Source of the DNA: an uncultured Nostocoides sp.
Lineage (GTDB): Bacteria > Actinomycetota > Actinomycetes > Actinomycetales > Dermatophilaceae
DNA length: 8,588 nucleotides
Direction of reading: 5' to 3'
Assembly (NCBI GenBank): GCA_936931335.1
Contig: CAKZIH010000053.1
Coordinates: 1 to 8,588, forward strand
The notes under the pieces were generated by a model. The model did not search any database. It was not told where the DNA came from and saw only the letters and a program-made list of their open reading frames with translations. The position numbers and the translations under genes are program-made. Shown one piece after another: positions 1 to 6,247 of this stretch; the stretch's first letter is position 1; each line of letters begins with the position of its first letter.

Positions 1-534
1 GCCGAGACCGCGCGCTCGCTCGGGTCCGGCGGCTCGGTCGCCGTCGCGCTCGGCTCGGCCGCTGGCGGCGATGGTCTGGTCGGCTTCGAAGCGGGTCAGC
101 GGCACAGCACCTCCCGCCTGCTCGACGGCGAATACCCCAAGGTCGCGAAGATCTTCCCGAGCAGTTCCGAGACCGAGGCGGTCATCAAGACCAGCGACCT
201 GATCGAGGCCGTCAAGCGCGTCTCCCTGGTCGCCGAGCGCAATACCCCGGTGCGCCTGCGCTTCAGCGCCGACCAGGTCGACATCGAGGCCGGCACCGGC
301 GACGACGCCCAGGCGTCCGAAGCCGTCTCCGCCCGGGTTGAGGGCCCCGGCCTGGATATCGCCTTCAACCCGGCATTCCTGCTCGACGGTCTGGGGGCAC
401 TGCACACCCCATACGCCCGTATGTCGTTCACCGCCCCCCTCAAACCGGCGATGATCACTGGTCAGGCGGAAGAGGATGGGTCCGCCGATTTGCAGTACCG
501 ATACGTTCTCCAACCGGTGCGCCTGACCTCCTAG
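1..534 (+). CDS. dnaN: DNA polymerase III beta subunit (sliding clamp), C-terminal part
   Basis: The frame is open from base 1 to the TAG at 532-534 and gives the last 177 residues of the beta sliding clamp; the start lies upstream of the window. The ring-shaped dimer encircles DNA and tethers the replicative polymerase and other clamp-binding proteins. Typical clamp signatures are visible: SRLLDGEYPKV (fragment residues 38-48), a VKRVSLVAERNTPVRL helix/strand region (71-86), FNPAFLLDGL (122-131) and the C-terminal YVLQPVRL (168-175). The family is about 370-400 residues, so a little under half is present. In most clamps the end reads Y-x-x-M-P-x-R-L; here the Met position is Gln (codon CAA, 511-513). 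The next gene is gnd, 58 nt downstream, as usual in actinobacteria. Identification is secure from motifs and context. Confidence 0.96.
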   Translation, partial: AETARSLGSGGSVAVALGSAAGGDGLVGFEAGQRHSTSRLLDGEYPKVAKIFPSSSETEAVIKTSDLIEAVKRVSLVAERNTPVRLRFSADQVDIEAGTGDDAQASEAVSARVEGPGLDIAFNPAFLLDGLGALHTPYARMSFTAPLKPAMITGQAEEDGSADLQYRYVLQPVRLTS

Positions 535-581
535 AGTGATTCCCGGGCATCTCGCCACCAGGGGCACAACAGCGATCCAAT

Positions 582-586
582 AGGAG
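582..586 (+). promoter_or_regulatory. Ribosome binding site of gnd
   Basis: AGGAG lies 6 nt before the ATG at 593. It is one of only two clear Shine-Dalgarno sequences in the window and fixes the gnd start. The 58-nt gap between dnaN and gnd shows no recognisable promoter or terminator. Confidence 0.8.
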
Positions 587-592
587 TCAGTA

Positions 593-1750
593 ATGCAGCT
601 CGGTTTGATCGGCTTGGGCAAGATGGGCGGCAATATGCGCGAGCGCCTGCGCCGCGCCGGCCACGAGGTCATCGGTTACGACATCAACCCAGAGGTCACC
701 GATGTGCCCTCCCTGGAAGAGCTCGTCAGCAAGCTGCAAGCTCCGCGCGTGGTGTGGACGATGGTCGCCGCGGGGGAGATCACCCGCAAGACCGTTGCCT
801 CGCTCGCTGAGTTGCTGGAGCCCGGCGACCTGGTCATCGACGGTGGCAACAGCCGCTTCACCGACGACTTCGAGAACGAGAAGTTGCTGCAGGAGAAGAA
901 CGTTGGCTACCTCGACTGTGGCGTCTCCGGCGGCATCTGGGGCCTGGAGAATGGTTACGGCCTGATGGTCGGCGGCGAGGGTGAGCTCGTCGAGCGTGCC
1001 ATGCCGATCTTCGACGCGCTGCGCCCCGAGGGCCCGCGTGACGAGGGGTTCGTGCACGCCGGCAAGGTGGGCGCCGGGCACTACACCAAGATGGTGCACA
1101 ACGGCATCGAGTACGGCCTGATGCACGCCTATGCCGAGGGCTACGAGCTGCTCGAGAAGAAGGACATCGTCACCGACGTCCCCGGTGCGTTCAAGGCCTG
1201 GTCGCGCGGCACCGTGGTCCGCTCCTGGCTGCTGGACCTCATGGTCAAGGCGCTGGAGGAGAACCCCACCCTTGAGGATGTCTCCGACTACACCGTCGAC
1301 TCCGGCGAAGGCCGATGGACGGTCGAAGAAGCCATCGCACTGTCCGTGCCGATGCCGGTCATCTCCGCCTCGCTCTTCGCCCGCTTCGCCTCGCGGCAGG
1401 AACACTCGCCGACCATGCAGGCCGTCGCGGCGCTGCGTGGGCAGTTCGGTGGCCACCAGGTGATGACCATTGCCGAGGGCGACCAGCTGCGCGAGGAGGG
1501 TGCCCAGGCGCCCGCCGGTCACAAGGAGGCCGAGGCCCGCGTGGAGCCCAAGGAGCAGCCGGCGCAGACCCCCGACGAGGCCCGGGCCCGCGGCAAGGAT
1601 GCGACCGACGCGGGTCCCTCGTCCGGCAGCGGCAGCACCGACGGCGGCGCGGGTGGCGCGGCCAACGCCGGCCCGACCTCGGGTACCGGTTCCACGCCCG
1701 AGGGTGGCGACAACACCGGCTCGCAGGAGCGGTCCGGCTCGATCAACTGA
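593..1750 (+). CDS. gnd: 6-phosphogluconate dehydrogenase, short (GntZ/YqeC-like) type, with extended C-terminal tail
   Basis: Oxidatively decarboxylates 6-phosphogluconate to ribulose 5-phosphate in the cytosolic pentose phosphate pathway. The 385-residue protein starts with a Rossmann loop GLIGLGKMGGNM (residues 4-15). Asp30 at the end of the second strand (GYDINPE) suggests NAD rather than NADP; this is an inference. Family motifs follow: VIDGGNSRFTDD (81-92), DCGVSGGIWGLENGYGLMVGG (108-128) and KMVHNGIEYG (166-175), with Lys166 and Glu173 matching the catalytic Lys and Glu of the family. Short-type enzymes end near residue 295-300. Here about 90 further residues follow, first charged (Glu, Ala, Lys, Arg), then Gly/Ser/Thr/Asn-rich with no hydrophobic core, so probably disordered. 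The start is fixed by AGGAG at 582-586. Its place between dnaN and recF is typical of actinobacteria. The stop is 1 nt before the recF start, suggesting coupled translation. Confidence 0.95.
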   Translation: MQLGLIGLGKMGGNMRERLRRAGHEVIGYDINPEVTDVPSLEELVSKLQAPRVVWTMVAAGEITRKTVASLAELLEPGDLVIDGGNSRFTDDFENEKLLQEKNVGYLDCGVSGGIWGLENGYGLMVGGEGELVERAMPIFDALRPEGPRDEGFVHAGKVGAGHYTKMVHNGIEYGLMHAYAEGYELLEKKDIVTDVPGAFKAWSRGTVVRSWLLDLMVKALEENPTLEDVSDYTVDSGEGRWTVEEAIALSVPMPVISASLFARFASRQEHSPTMQAVAALRGQFGGHQVMTIAEGDQLREEGAQAPAGHKEAEARVEPKEQPAQTPDEARARGKDATDAGPSSGSGSTDGGAGGAANAGPTSGTGSTPEGGDNTGSQERSGSIN

Positions 1751-1751
1751 G

Positions 1752-2948
1752 GTGTTCGTCCGGCATCTGAGCCTGGTCGACTTCCGCAGTTACCCGCACG
1801 CCGAGATCCCGCTCGGGCCGGGTATCTCAACCCTGCTCGGGCGCAACGGCCAGGGCAAGACGAATGTGGCCGAGGCGCTCGGCTACCTGGCCACCCTCGA
1901 TTCCCACCGCGTCTCCACGGACCAACCCTTGGTCCGGATGGGGGCGGCCCAGGCGGTGGTTCGCGGTGCCGTGGTGCACGAGGGACGCGAGACTCTCATC
2001 GAATTGGAGATCAATCCGGGGCGGGCCAACCGAGCACGGTTGGCCCGCACCCCGGTCACCCGTCCCCGGGATGTGCTGGGGACGCTGCGTTCGGTGATCT
2101 TCGCCCCCGAGGACCTCGCCTTGGTCAAGGGGGATCCCTCCGCCCGCCGGCGCTTCATCGATGACCTGCTGGTGCAGCGTCAGCCCCGGTGGGCGGGGGT
2201 GCGCGCGGACTACGACCGGATCCTCAAGCAGCGCAGCGCGCTATTGAAGTCGGCGGCGCCGGTGCTGCGCCGTGGGGGCCGTGGCGCCCGCCTGCCCGCG
2301 GGGACCTCGAGCGAGGAGGCGCGAGCCGACGCACTGCATACCTTGGAGGTCTGGGACACCCAGCTCGCCGGGCTCGGTTCGCAACTGATCTATGCCCGAT
2401 TGCGCCTGCTGCGCGACCTGCGCGAGCTCCTTGGCACGGCATATGCGCAGGTCAGCGGGGCGGATGGGGACGCCATGGTGAGTTATCGCTCCTCGCTGAC
2501 CGAGGACGTGGCCACGGTGCTGGCGGCCGGTGAGGTGCCGGAGGTCGAGGACCTGCGGTTGGCCTTTCACGCGTCCTTGGAGCAGGTGCGCTCGGCCGAG
2601 ATCGACCGCGGGGTCAGCCTGGTCGGGCCGCACCGGGACGATCTCGTGCTCACCCTCGGTGGGCTGCCCGCCAAGGGGTATGCCAGCCACGGCGAGTCCT
2701 GGTCGATCGCCCTCGGGCTCAAGCTCGCGGCATACCAACTCTTGCGGCACGACCTGGGGACCGACCCGGTGCTGGTCCTGGACGATGTCTTCGCGGAACT
2801 GGACAGCGGGCGCCGCGAGCGGTTGGCGGAGATGATCTCCGACTGCGAGCAGGTGCTGATCACCGCCGCTGTCGCCGAGGACATCCCCGCGGAGCTAACG
2901 GGGCAGCGGTTCTCGGTGACCAAGGGCGAGATCACCCTCGTCGACTGA
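1752..2948 (+). CDS. recF: DNA replication and repair protein RecF
   Basis: SMC-like ATPase that binds gapped DNA and, with RecO and RecR, helps load RecA at stalled or damaged forks. The 398-residue protein shows the N-terminal strand (VRHLSLVDFRSY, 3-14), Walker A GRNGQGKT (30-37), the RecF-typical SVIFAPEDLALVKGDPSARR block, the ABC signature region SHGESWSIALG (312-322) and Walker B with D-loop VLVLDDVFAELD (340-351). Length is normal for the family (about 360-400). I chose GTG at 1752 because homology begins there. The same frame stays open back into gnd (to an ATG at 1470), but that part translates to Arg/Pro/Ala-rich nonsense. There is no Shine-Dalgarno at a usual distance (AGGAG at 1725-1729 is 22 nt away), and the gnd stop is 1 nt before, so translation probably depends on gnd termination and reinitiation. 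Confidence 0.96.
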   Translation: MFVRHLSLVDFRSYPHAEIPLGPGISTLLGRNGQGKTNVAEALGYLATLDSHRVSTDQPLVRMGAAQAVVRGAVVHEGRETLIELEINPGRANRARLARTPVTRPRDVLGTLRSVIFAPEDLALVKGDPSARRRFIDDLLVQRQPRWAGVRADYDRILKQRSALLKSAAPVLRRGGRGARLPAGTSSEEARADALHTLEVWDTQLAGLGSQLIYARLRLLRDLRELLGTAYAQVSGADGDAMVSYRSSLTEDVATVLAAGEVPEVEDLRLAFHASLEQVRSAEIDRGVSLVGPHRDDLVLTLGGLPAKGYASHGESWSIALGLKLAAYQLLRHDLGTDPVLVLDDVFAELDSGRRERLAEMISDCEQVLITAAVAEDIPAELTGQRFSVTKGEITLVD

Positions 2949-2982
2949 CGCGGTCGACCGGTCGCGGGGCCAGAATGGCGGG

Positions 2983-3573
2983 GTGAGCACTTCGCCGACT
3001 GACGCCATACCCGGTGCGGGTATGGACGAATGGGCTCGCGAGGAAGCCGCCGCGGACGCAGGCGAATCGAACGCAACCGAATCGGACGGGCCGGACGCCG
3101 CCGACGAGGCGTTGTTGCGGGCCCGGGCCGTGGCCCGGGGCCGCGGGTTGCGCCCCGGCGCTCCCGCCCGGCGGACCATCCGGGGCACCGCCACCACCAG
3201 TGCCCGCGGGGGCGACCGGGATCCGGCGTTGATCGGCGCGGTCGTGGACAAGCTGGTCAACGACCGCGGCTGGGAGCATCAGGTCGATGTGGGCGGAGTG
3301 ACCGGTCGCTGGCCCGAGATTGTCGGAACCGACCTTGCCGCAAACGCCACTCCGGAGACCTTCACGGACGGGATCCTCGTCATCCGGGCCTCCTCGACGG
3401 CCTGGGCGACCCAACTGCGGTTGCTGGAAAGCACGCTGCTGCAGCGCATCGCCGAGGAGACCGGCCCGGACGTGGTCCTGGAACTCCATATTCTCGGCCC
3501 CACCGCGCCGAGCTGGTCCCATGGCCGCCGCAGTATCACCGGCGCCCGCGGCCCCCGCGACACCTACGGGTGA
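2983..3573 (+). CDS. dciA: DUF721/DciA-family protein (probable replicative helicase loader or operator)
   Basis: The 196-residue protein matches the actinobacterial DUF721 family next to recF (the Rv0004 position in Mycobacterium). DciA proteins help load the replicative helicase DnaB in bacteria lacking DnaC or DnaI; that role is known for the family and inferred here. The N-terminus (1-40) is acidic and low-complexity, then comes a basic Arg-rich segment (45-76, LLRARAVARGRG), then the conserved domain (80-178) with VVDKLVNDRGW, VGGVTGRWPEIVG, ATPETF, SSTAWATQLRLL and ILGPTAPSW, ending in GARGPRDTYG. The start is uncertain: GTG 2983 follows the recF stop by 34 nt with only a weak G-rich stretch before it, and an in-frame ATG at 3022 lies inside a perfect hairpin. 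Neither choice touches the conserved domain. gyrB would be expected next but is absent from the window. Confidence 0.9.
   Translation: MSTSPTDAIPGAGMDEWAREEAAADAGESNATESDGPDAADEALLRARAVARGRGLRPGAPARRTIRGTATTSARGGDRDPALIGAVVDKLVNDRGWEHQVDVGGVTGRWPEIVGTDLAANATPETFTDGILVIRASSTAWATQLRLLESTLLQRIAEETGPDVVLELHILGPTAPSWSHGRRSITGARGPRDTYG
3005..3025 (+). repeat. Perfect 9-bp inverted repeat in the 5' part of dciA
   Basis: CCATACCCG (3005-3013) and CGGGTATGG (3017-3025) are exact reverse complements separated by GTG. The in-frame alternative start ATG of dciA (3022-3024) sits in the right arm. In RNA it could fold as a tight hairpin; as DNA it could be a dyad binding site. It falls in the poorly conserved acidic N-terminus of the protein, so the protein sequence does not obviously force it. 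Function unknown. Confidence 0.6.
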
Positions 3574-3578
3574 GCAGG

Positions 3579-4073
3579 ATGCGACGCGTCCGACCCGCCC
3601 ACGGCCCGGTGACCTCCATGGTGCTGCCGGCGATTCTGGCCGCGGTGATGCTCCTGCTGGCGCTCGCGTGGTTGCTCATGGAGGCCGCGGCCGATGGGGG
3701 CCAGGAAGCCACTCAGTCGTCGGCGCACAGCACCCAGGGCGCCCTGCCCAACGCGCCCGCCACCACGGCGGGCTCGGCCGCAGCCGGCTCCTCGGGCACG
3801 GCCACCGGCAGCACGGCCACCGTGCCCGCCGACGCGACCCCATGCCCGAGCGCCACCGGGTCCCGCCAGGCCTTCGCCGGCAGTGTCCGGACTAACTGCG
3901 GTTTCGCGGCCGCGGTACTCGCCGGCTGGGATGCCGCCGGAGCCACCGCGGGCGCCAAGGTCGAACTGCAGGTGCGCGACCCGCTGACCGGGGAAGAGCT
4001 GGCAACGAACTGTCTCGGGCAGCCACCGATCATCTGCCTGGCCGCGGAGAACCGCATCGTCTATCTGCGGTGA
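3579..4073 (+). CDS. Small single-pass membrane protein with four-cysteine extracytoplasmic domain, function unknown
   Basis: The 164-residue protein has a short basic N-terminus, one strong hydrophobic segment (about residues 14-35, MVLPAILAAVMLLLALAWLL), a Ser/Ala/Thr/Gly-rich linker (about 36-85) and a compact C-terminal domain (about 86-164). This is the layout of a signal-anchored protein with its C-terminus outside the membrane. The C-terminal domain has cysteines at 89, 107, 145 and 153, which could form two disulfides. Its pattern TNCGFA...W...V.DPLTGEE...C...C...VYL resembles a domain I recall in actinobacterial secreted and membrane proteins (T-S-C-P-F-A ... SPVTG ... C ... C ... 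VVYL), for which I know no function. The start may be ATG 3579 or GTG 3570, the latter overlapping the dciA stop; either suggests translation coupled to dciA. It is not gyrB, the usual neighbour here. Confidence 0.75.
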   Translation: MRRVRPAHGPVTSMVLPAILAAVMLLLALAWLLMEAAADGGQEATQSSAHSTQGALPNAPATTAGSAAAGSSGTATGSTATVPADATPCPSATGSRQAFAGSVRTNCGFAAAVLAGWDAAGATAGAKVELQVRDPLTGEELATNCLGQPPIICLAAENRIVYLR

Positions 4074-4119
4074 TCGCCAATCGGATGCGGCTGTCAGTGC
4101 CCTCGGACAGACTGAGTCC

Positions 4120-5673
4120 ATGACCCACCACGACCCGGCCGCCGCCCGCCACCGGTGCTCGATCGTGCCGCCGCACCTGCTGGAGCGGTTGGCGCAGGCA
4201 CCCGATGCAGAGGTCGCAGCCCGCGCCCGCGAAGCGCTGCTCGATGTCGACCGGGTCACCCTGCACCGGCACGCGCACGCGCTGCCCGGCGAGCGCACGA
4301 CCCCGCAGCCGCGGATGGGACGCAGCACCTTGGGCGGCGGTCCGATCCGGGTGATCAGCGATGCGCAGAACGAGACCATACTGCCCGGTATTCCGGTCCG
4401 TGCCGAGGGCGAACCCGAGACCGGTGATGTCGCCGCCACCGAGGCGTATGACGGCCTCGGCCATACCTGGCAGCTCTACGCCGAGGCGTTCGAGCGCAAC
4501 TCCCTGGACGGGCGCGGTATGCCGCTGCGCGCCAGCGTCCACTACGGCCGCGACTACGACAACGCCTTCTGGGATGGCACCCAGATGGTCTTCGGCGACG
4601 GTGACGCCCGGGTCTTCGGCCGGTTCACCGCCAGCCTCGATGTGATCGGCCACGAGCTTGCGCACGGGGTGACCGAACATACGGCCGGGCTGATGTATCA
4701 AGGTCAGGCCGGGGCACTGAACGAGTCGATGTCCGATGTCTTCGGCTCCCTGGTCAAGCAGCGCGCCCTGGGTCAGGACGCGGGCAGCGCCGACTGGCTC
4801 GTCGGTGCGGAGTTGTTAATCGGCGAGGCCGCCGGGATGGCCCTGCGCTCGCTCAAGGCGCCGGGTACCGCATACGACACCCCGATGCTGGGCAAGGACC
4901 CCCAGCCGGGGCACATGAACGACTATGTCGACACCGACGAGGACCACGGCGGGGTGCACATCAACTCCGGCATCCCCAACCGTGCCTTCTATCTGTGCGC
5001 CACGGCCCTGGGCGGCAATGCGTGGGAGGCCCCCGGTCAGATTTGGTATGCCGTGCTCACCGGCCCCGGCATCAGCGCGGATTGTGATTTCGTCACCTTC
5101 GCCGGGCTCACCGTCGACGAGGCGATCACCCGGCATGGCGCCGACTCCCCCGAGGCGAATGCGGTGCGGGAGGCCTGGGCGCAGGTCGGCGTGCTGGGCA
5201 CCGCGCAACCGGATGAGATCCCAGTCGATGCGGAGCCGGTCCCGCTCAGTGATCCCCCCGACTGGACTGACGGCAGTGATCCCGCGCCCGATCCGGCCCC
5301 GCCCCCGGATGAGTCCGGGACCGGGTATCACGAGCCGAGCCCGGACGATTTTGAGCATGAGGGCGTCGAGGTGCCCGCGGATGCCGTGGTCGACGTCAGC
5401 CGCTCCGGCGGTATCGCCGGACTGACGGTGCACCGCTCGGTGGTCCTGCAGCAGTTGCCCCCCACCGAGGAGCAGGAATGGCGGTCGGTGCTGCGCCGGC
5501 AGACGTTGCAGTCGATCGATGCCCAGGCCCAGAGCTACGCCGGGCGGACCATTCCGGACAGCTTCTGCTACCAGGTCAGTTGCGCGCTGCCCCCCGTCGA
5601 GGTCGCCATCGCCGAGCAGCACCTGCCGGCCGAGCTGCGTGCCCTCTTCGAGCGCACGCTGCGGGGCGACTGA
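4120..5673 (+). CDS. Protealysin-like M4 metalloprotease with C-terminal emfourin-like inhibitor domain
   Basis: Thermolysin-family (M4) zinc endopeptidase, 517 residues. No signal peptide is seen. The N-terminus carries the protealysin-type propeptide motif CSIVPPHLL (13-21), so an intracellular zymogen is likely. The catalytic domain runs from about 75 to 358: AFWDGTQMVFGDGD (149-162), HELAH (178-182; zinc ligands His178 and His182, catalytic Glu179), third ligand Glu202 in NESMSDVFG, and GGVHINSGIPN (277-287) with His280 as the likely transition-state His. Thermolysin Tyr157 corresponds to Phe158 here. After an acidic Pro/Asp-rich linker (361-420), residues 421-515 read VDVSRSGGIAGL ... 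PDSFCYQVS ... HLPAELRALFERTL, matching my recollection of emfourin, the M4 inhibitor encoded beside protealysin in Serratia. Protease and inhibitor therefore appear fused. No clear Shine-Dalgarno precedes ATG 4120; the 46-nt gap from the previous gene holds only a weak 5-bp stem (4091-4110). Confidence 0.9.
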   Translation: MTHHDPAAARHRCSIVPPHLLERLAQAPDAEVAARAREALLDVDRVTLHRHAHALPGERTTPQPRMGRSTLGGGPIRVISDAQNETILPGIPVRAEGEPETGDVAATEAYDGLGHTWQLYAEAFERNSLDGRGMPLRASVHYGRDYDNAFWDGTQMVFGDGDARVFGRFTASLDVIGHELAHGVTEHTAGLMYQGQAGALNESMSDVFGSLVKQRALGQDAGSADWLVGAELLIGEAAGMALRSLKAPGTAYDTPMLGKDPQPGHMNDYVDTDEDHGGVHINSGIPNRAFYLCATALGGNAWEAPGQIWYAVLTGPGISADCDFVTFAGLTVDEAITRHGADSPEANAVREAWAQVGVLGTAQPDEIPVDAEPVPLSDPPDWTDGSDPAPDPAPPPDESGTGYHEPSPDDFEHEGVEVPADAVVDVSRSGGIAGLTVHRSVVLQQLPPTEEQEWRSVLRRQTLQSIDAQAQSYAGRTIPDSFCYQVSCALPPVEVAIAEQHLPAELRALFERTLRGD

Positions 5674-5701
5674 GCGCAGCCAGCCCCCAGGCAGGCGATC
5701 T

Positions 5702-5717
5702 GCAATCAACGGGTTGC
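5702..5717 (+). promoter_or_regulatory. Candidate operator dyad 1 upstream of the SRPBCC-ArsR genes
   Basis: GCAATCAACGGGTTGC is an imperfect 16-bp palindrome with arms GCAA and TTGC plus a matching inner C/G pair. It closely resembles a second copy starting 33 bp downstream (about three helical turns). The regulator two genes downstream is of ArsR type, which usually binds short dyads in its own promoter, so autoregulation is inferred. No confident -35/-10 pair was found beside it. Confidence 0.5.
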
Positions 5718-5734
5718 GCTTATCCCTTGGATGT

Positions 5735-5750
5735 GCAATCCTTGAGTTGC
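5735..5750 (+). promoter_or_regulatory. Candidate operator dyad 2 upstream of the SRPBCC-ArsR genes
   Basis: GCAATCCTTGAGTTGC shares GCAATC and GTTGC with the dyad at 5702-5717. With the flanking bases it reads TGCAA...TTGCA (5734-5751), giving 5-bp perfect arms. The identical phasing and spacing favour two cooperative sites for a dimeric winged-helix repressor. The 121-nt gap between the protease and the SRPBCC gene is otherwise featureless. Confidence 0.5.
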
Positions 5751-5780
5751 AGGTGGTCACCGGGACCGCCCACACACGGC

Positions 5781-5785
5781 AGGAG
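5781..5785 (+). promoter_or_regulatory. Ribosome binding site of the SRPBCC gene
   Basis: AGGAG lies 9 nt before ATG 5795 and sets this start. The same frame is open far upstream into the protease gene, but that part is antisensical and lacks homology. Confidence 0.75.
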
Positions 5786-5794
5786 AAGACGCCC

Positions 5795-6247
5795 ATGAAC
5801 GTGGACGACACCATCGAGCGCGAGGTCACGATCGCGGCCAGCCGGGGCATCGTTTGGGATCTGGTCGCCACCGCGGGGTGGTGGATCGGGGATGACGGAA
5901 TCACCGCCAACCGCATCGAAGAACGCGACAGCAGAAGCGTGGTGATCCATCCCACGCTGGGCGAGTTCCCGCTCATCATCGAGGCCAGCGATCGCCCCAA
6001 CCGGATCAGCTATCGGTGGGCCCCCTGGGACGCGCAGCAGAGAGCCGAGGAAGGCACGCTGGTGGAGTTTGTCCTCACCGGACCGCAGGAGGGACCCACC
6101 ACCGTCCGCGTGGTGGAGTCCGGCTTCCGAGCCCTGGATTTGCCGCCCGAGCAACTCGCCGCGAACTACGCGGAGAACTCCAGCGGCTGGAATCAGGAAC
6201 TCGACCTGCTCAAGCGTCACCTCGAAGGTGCCGATGCCCAAAACTGA
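5795..6247 (+). CDS. SRPBCC (AHSA1-like) domain protein
   Basis: The 150-residue protein has the size and layout of the START/Bet v 1-like AHSA1 group: an N-terminal strand IEREVTIAASRGIVWDLVA (8-26), a Trp/Gly-rich turn GWWIGDDG, central strands with FPLIIEASDRPNRISYRW, a strand GTLVEFVLTGPQEGPTTVRVVESGF, and a long C-terminal helix ending in W-NQELDLLKRHLEG. The fold forms a hydrophobic cavity that binds small lipophilic ligands. The ligand here cannot be read from sequence, and no catalytic motif is evident. It is cytosolic, with no signal peptide. The start is supported by AGGAG at 5781-5785. Its stop lies inside the next gene, an ArsR-type regulator. The ArsR-SRPBCC pairing is common in bacteria and suggests a ligand-responsive unit; two dyads upstream are candidate operators. 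Confidence 0.85.
   Translation: MNVDDTIEREVTIAASRGIVWDLVATAGWWIGDDGITANRIEERDSRSVVIHPTLGEFPLIIEASDRPNRISYRWAPWDAQQRAEEGTLVEFVLTGPQEGPTTVRVVESGFRALDLPPEQLAANYAENSSGWNQELDLLKRHLEGADAQN

Noticed and set aside
410..423. CATACG-CC-CGTATG inverted repeat in dnaN
   Set aside because: A 6-bp dyad inside the conserved PYARMSF coding region, explained by the codons used.
587..1522. Long minus-strand open frame (311 residues) opposite gnd
   Set aside because: It is the antisense of a clear gnd gene in high-GC DNA. Its His/Leu/Gly-rich translation has no recognisable domain and no ribosome site.
1470..1751. Upstream extension of the recF frame to ATG 1470
   Set aside because: RecF homology starts at GTG 1752. 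The extension overlaps the gnd tail and is Arg/Pro/Ala-rich nonsense.
4091..4110. CTGTC...GACAG stem before the protease start
   Set aside because: Only 5 bp with a 10-nt loop and no T run; compatible with chance. It could matter for the SD-less start, but I cannot support it.
4816..6000. Long minus-strand open frame (394 residues) across the protease end, the spacer and the SRPBCC gene
   Set aside because: It runs antisense to two well-supported genes. The translation is Arg/Gly-rich without family motifs; open frames of this length are expected at this GC content.
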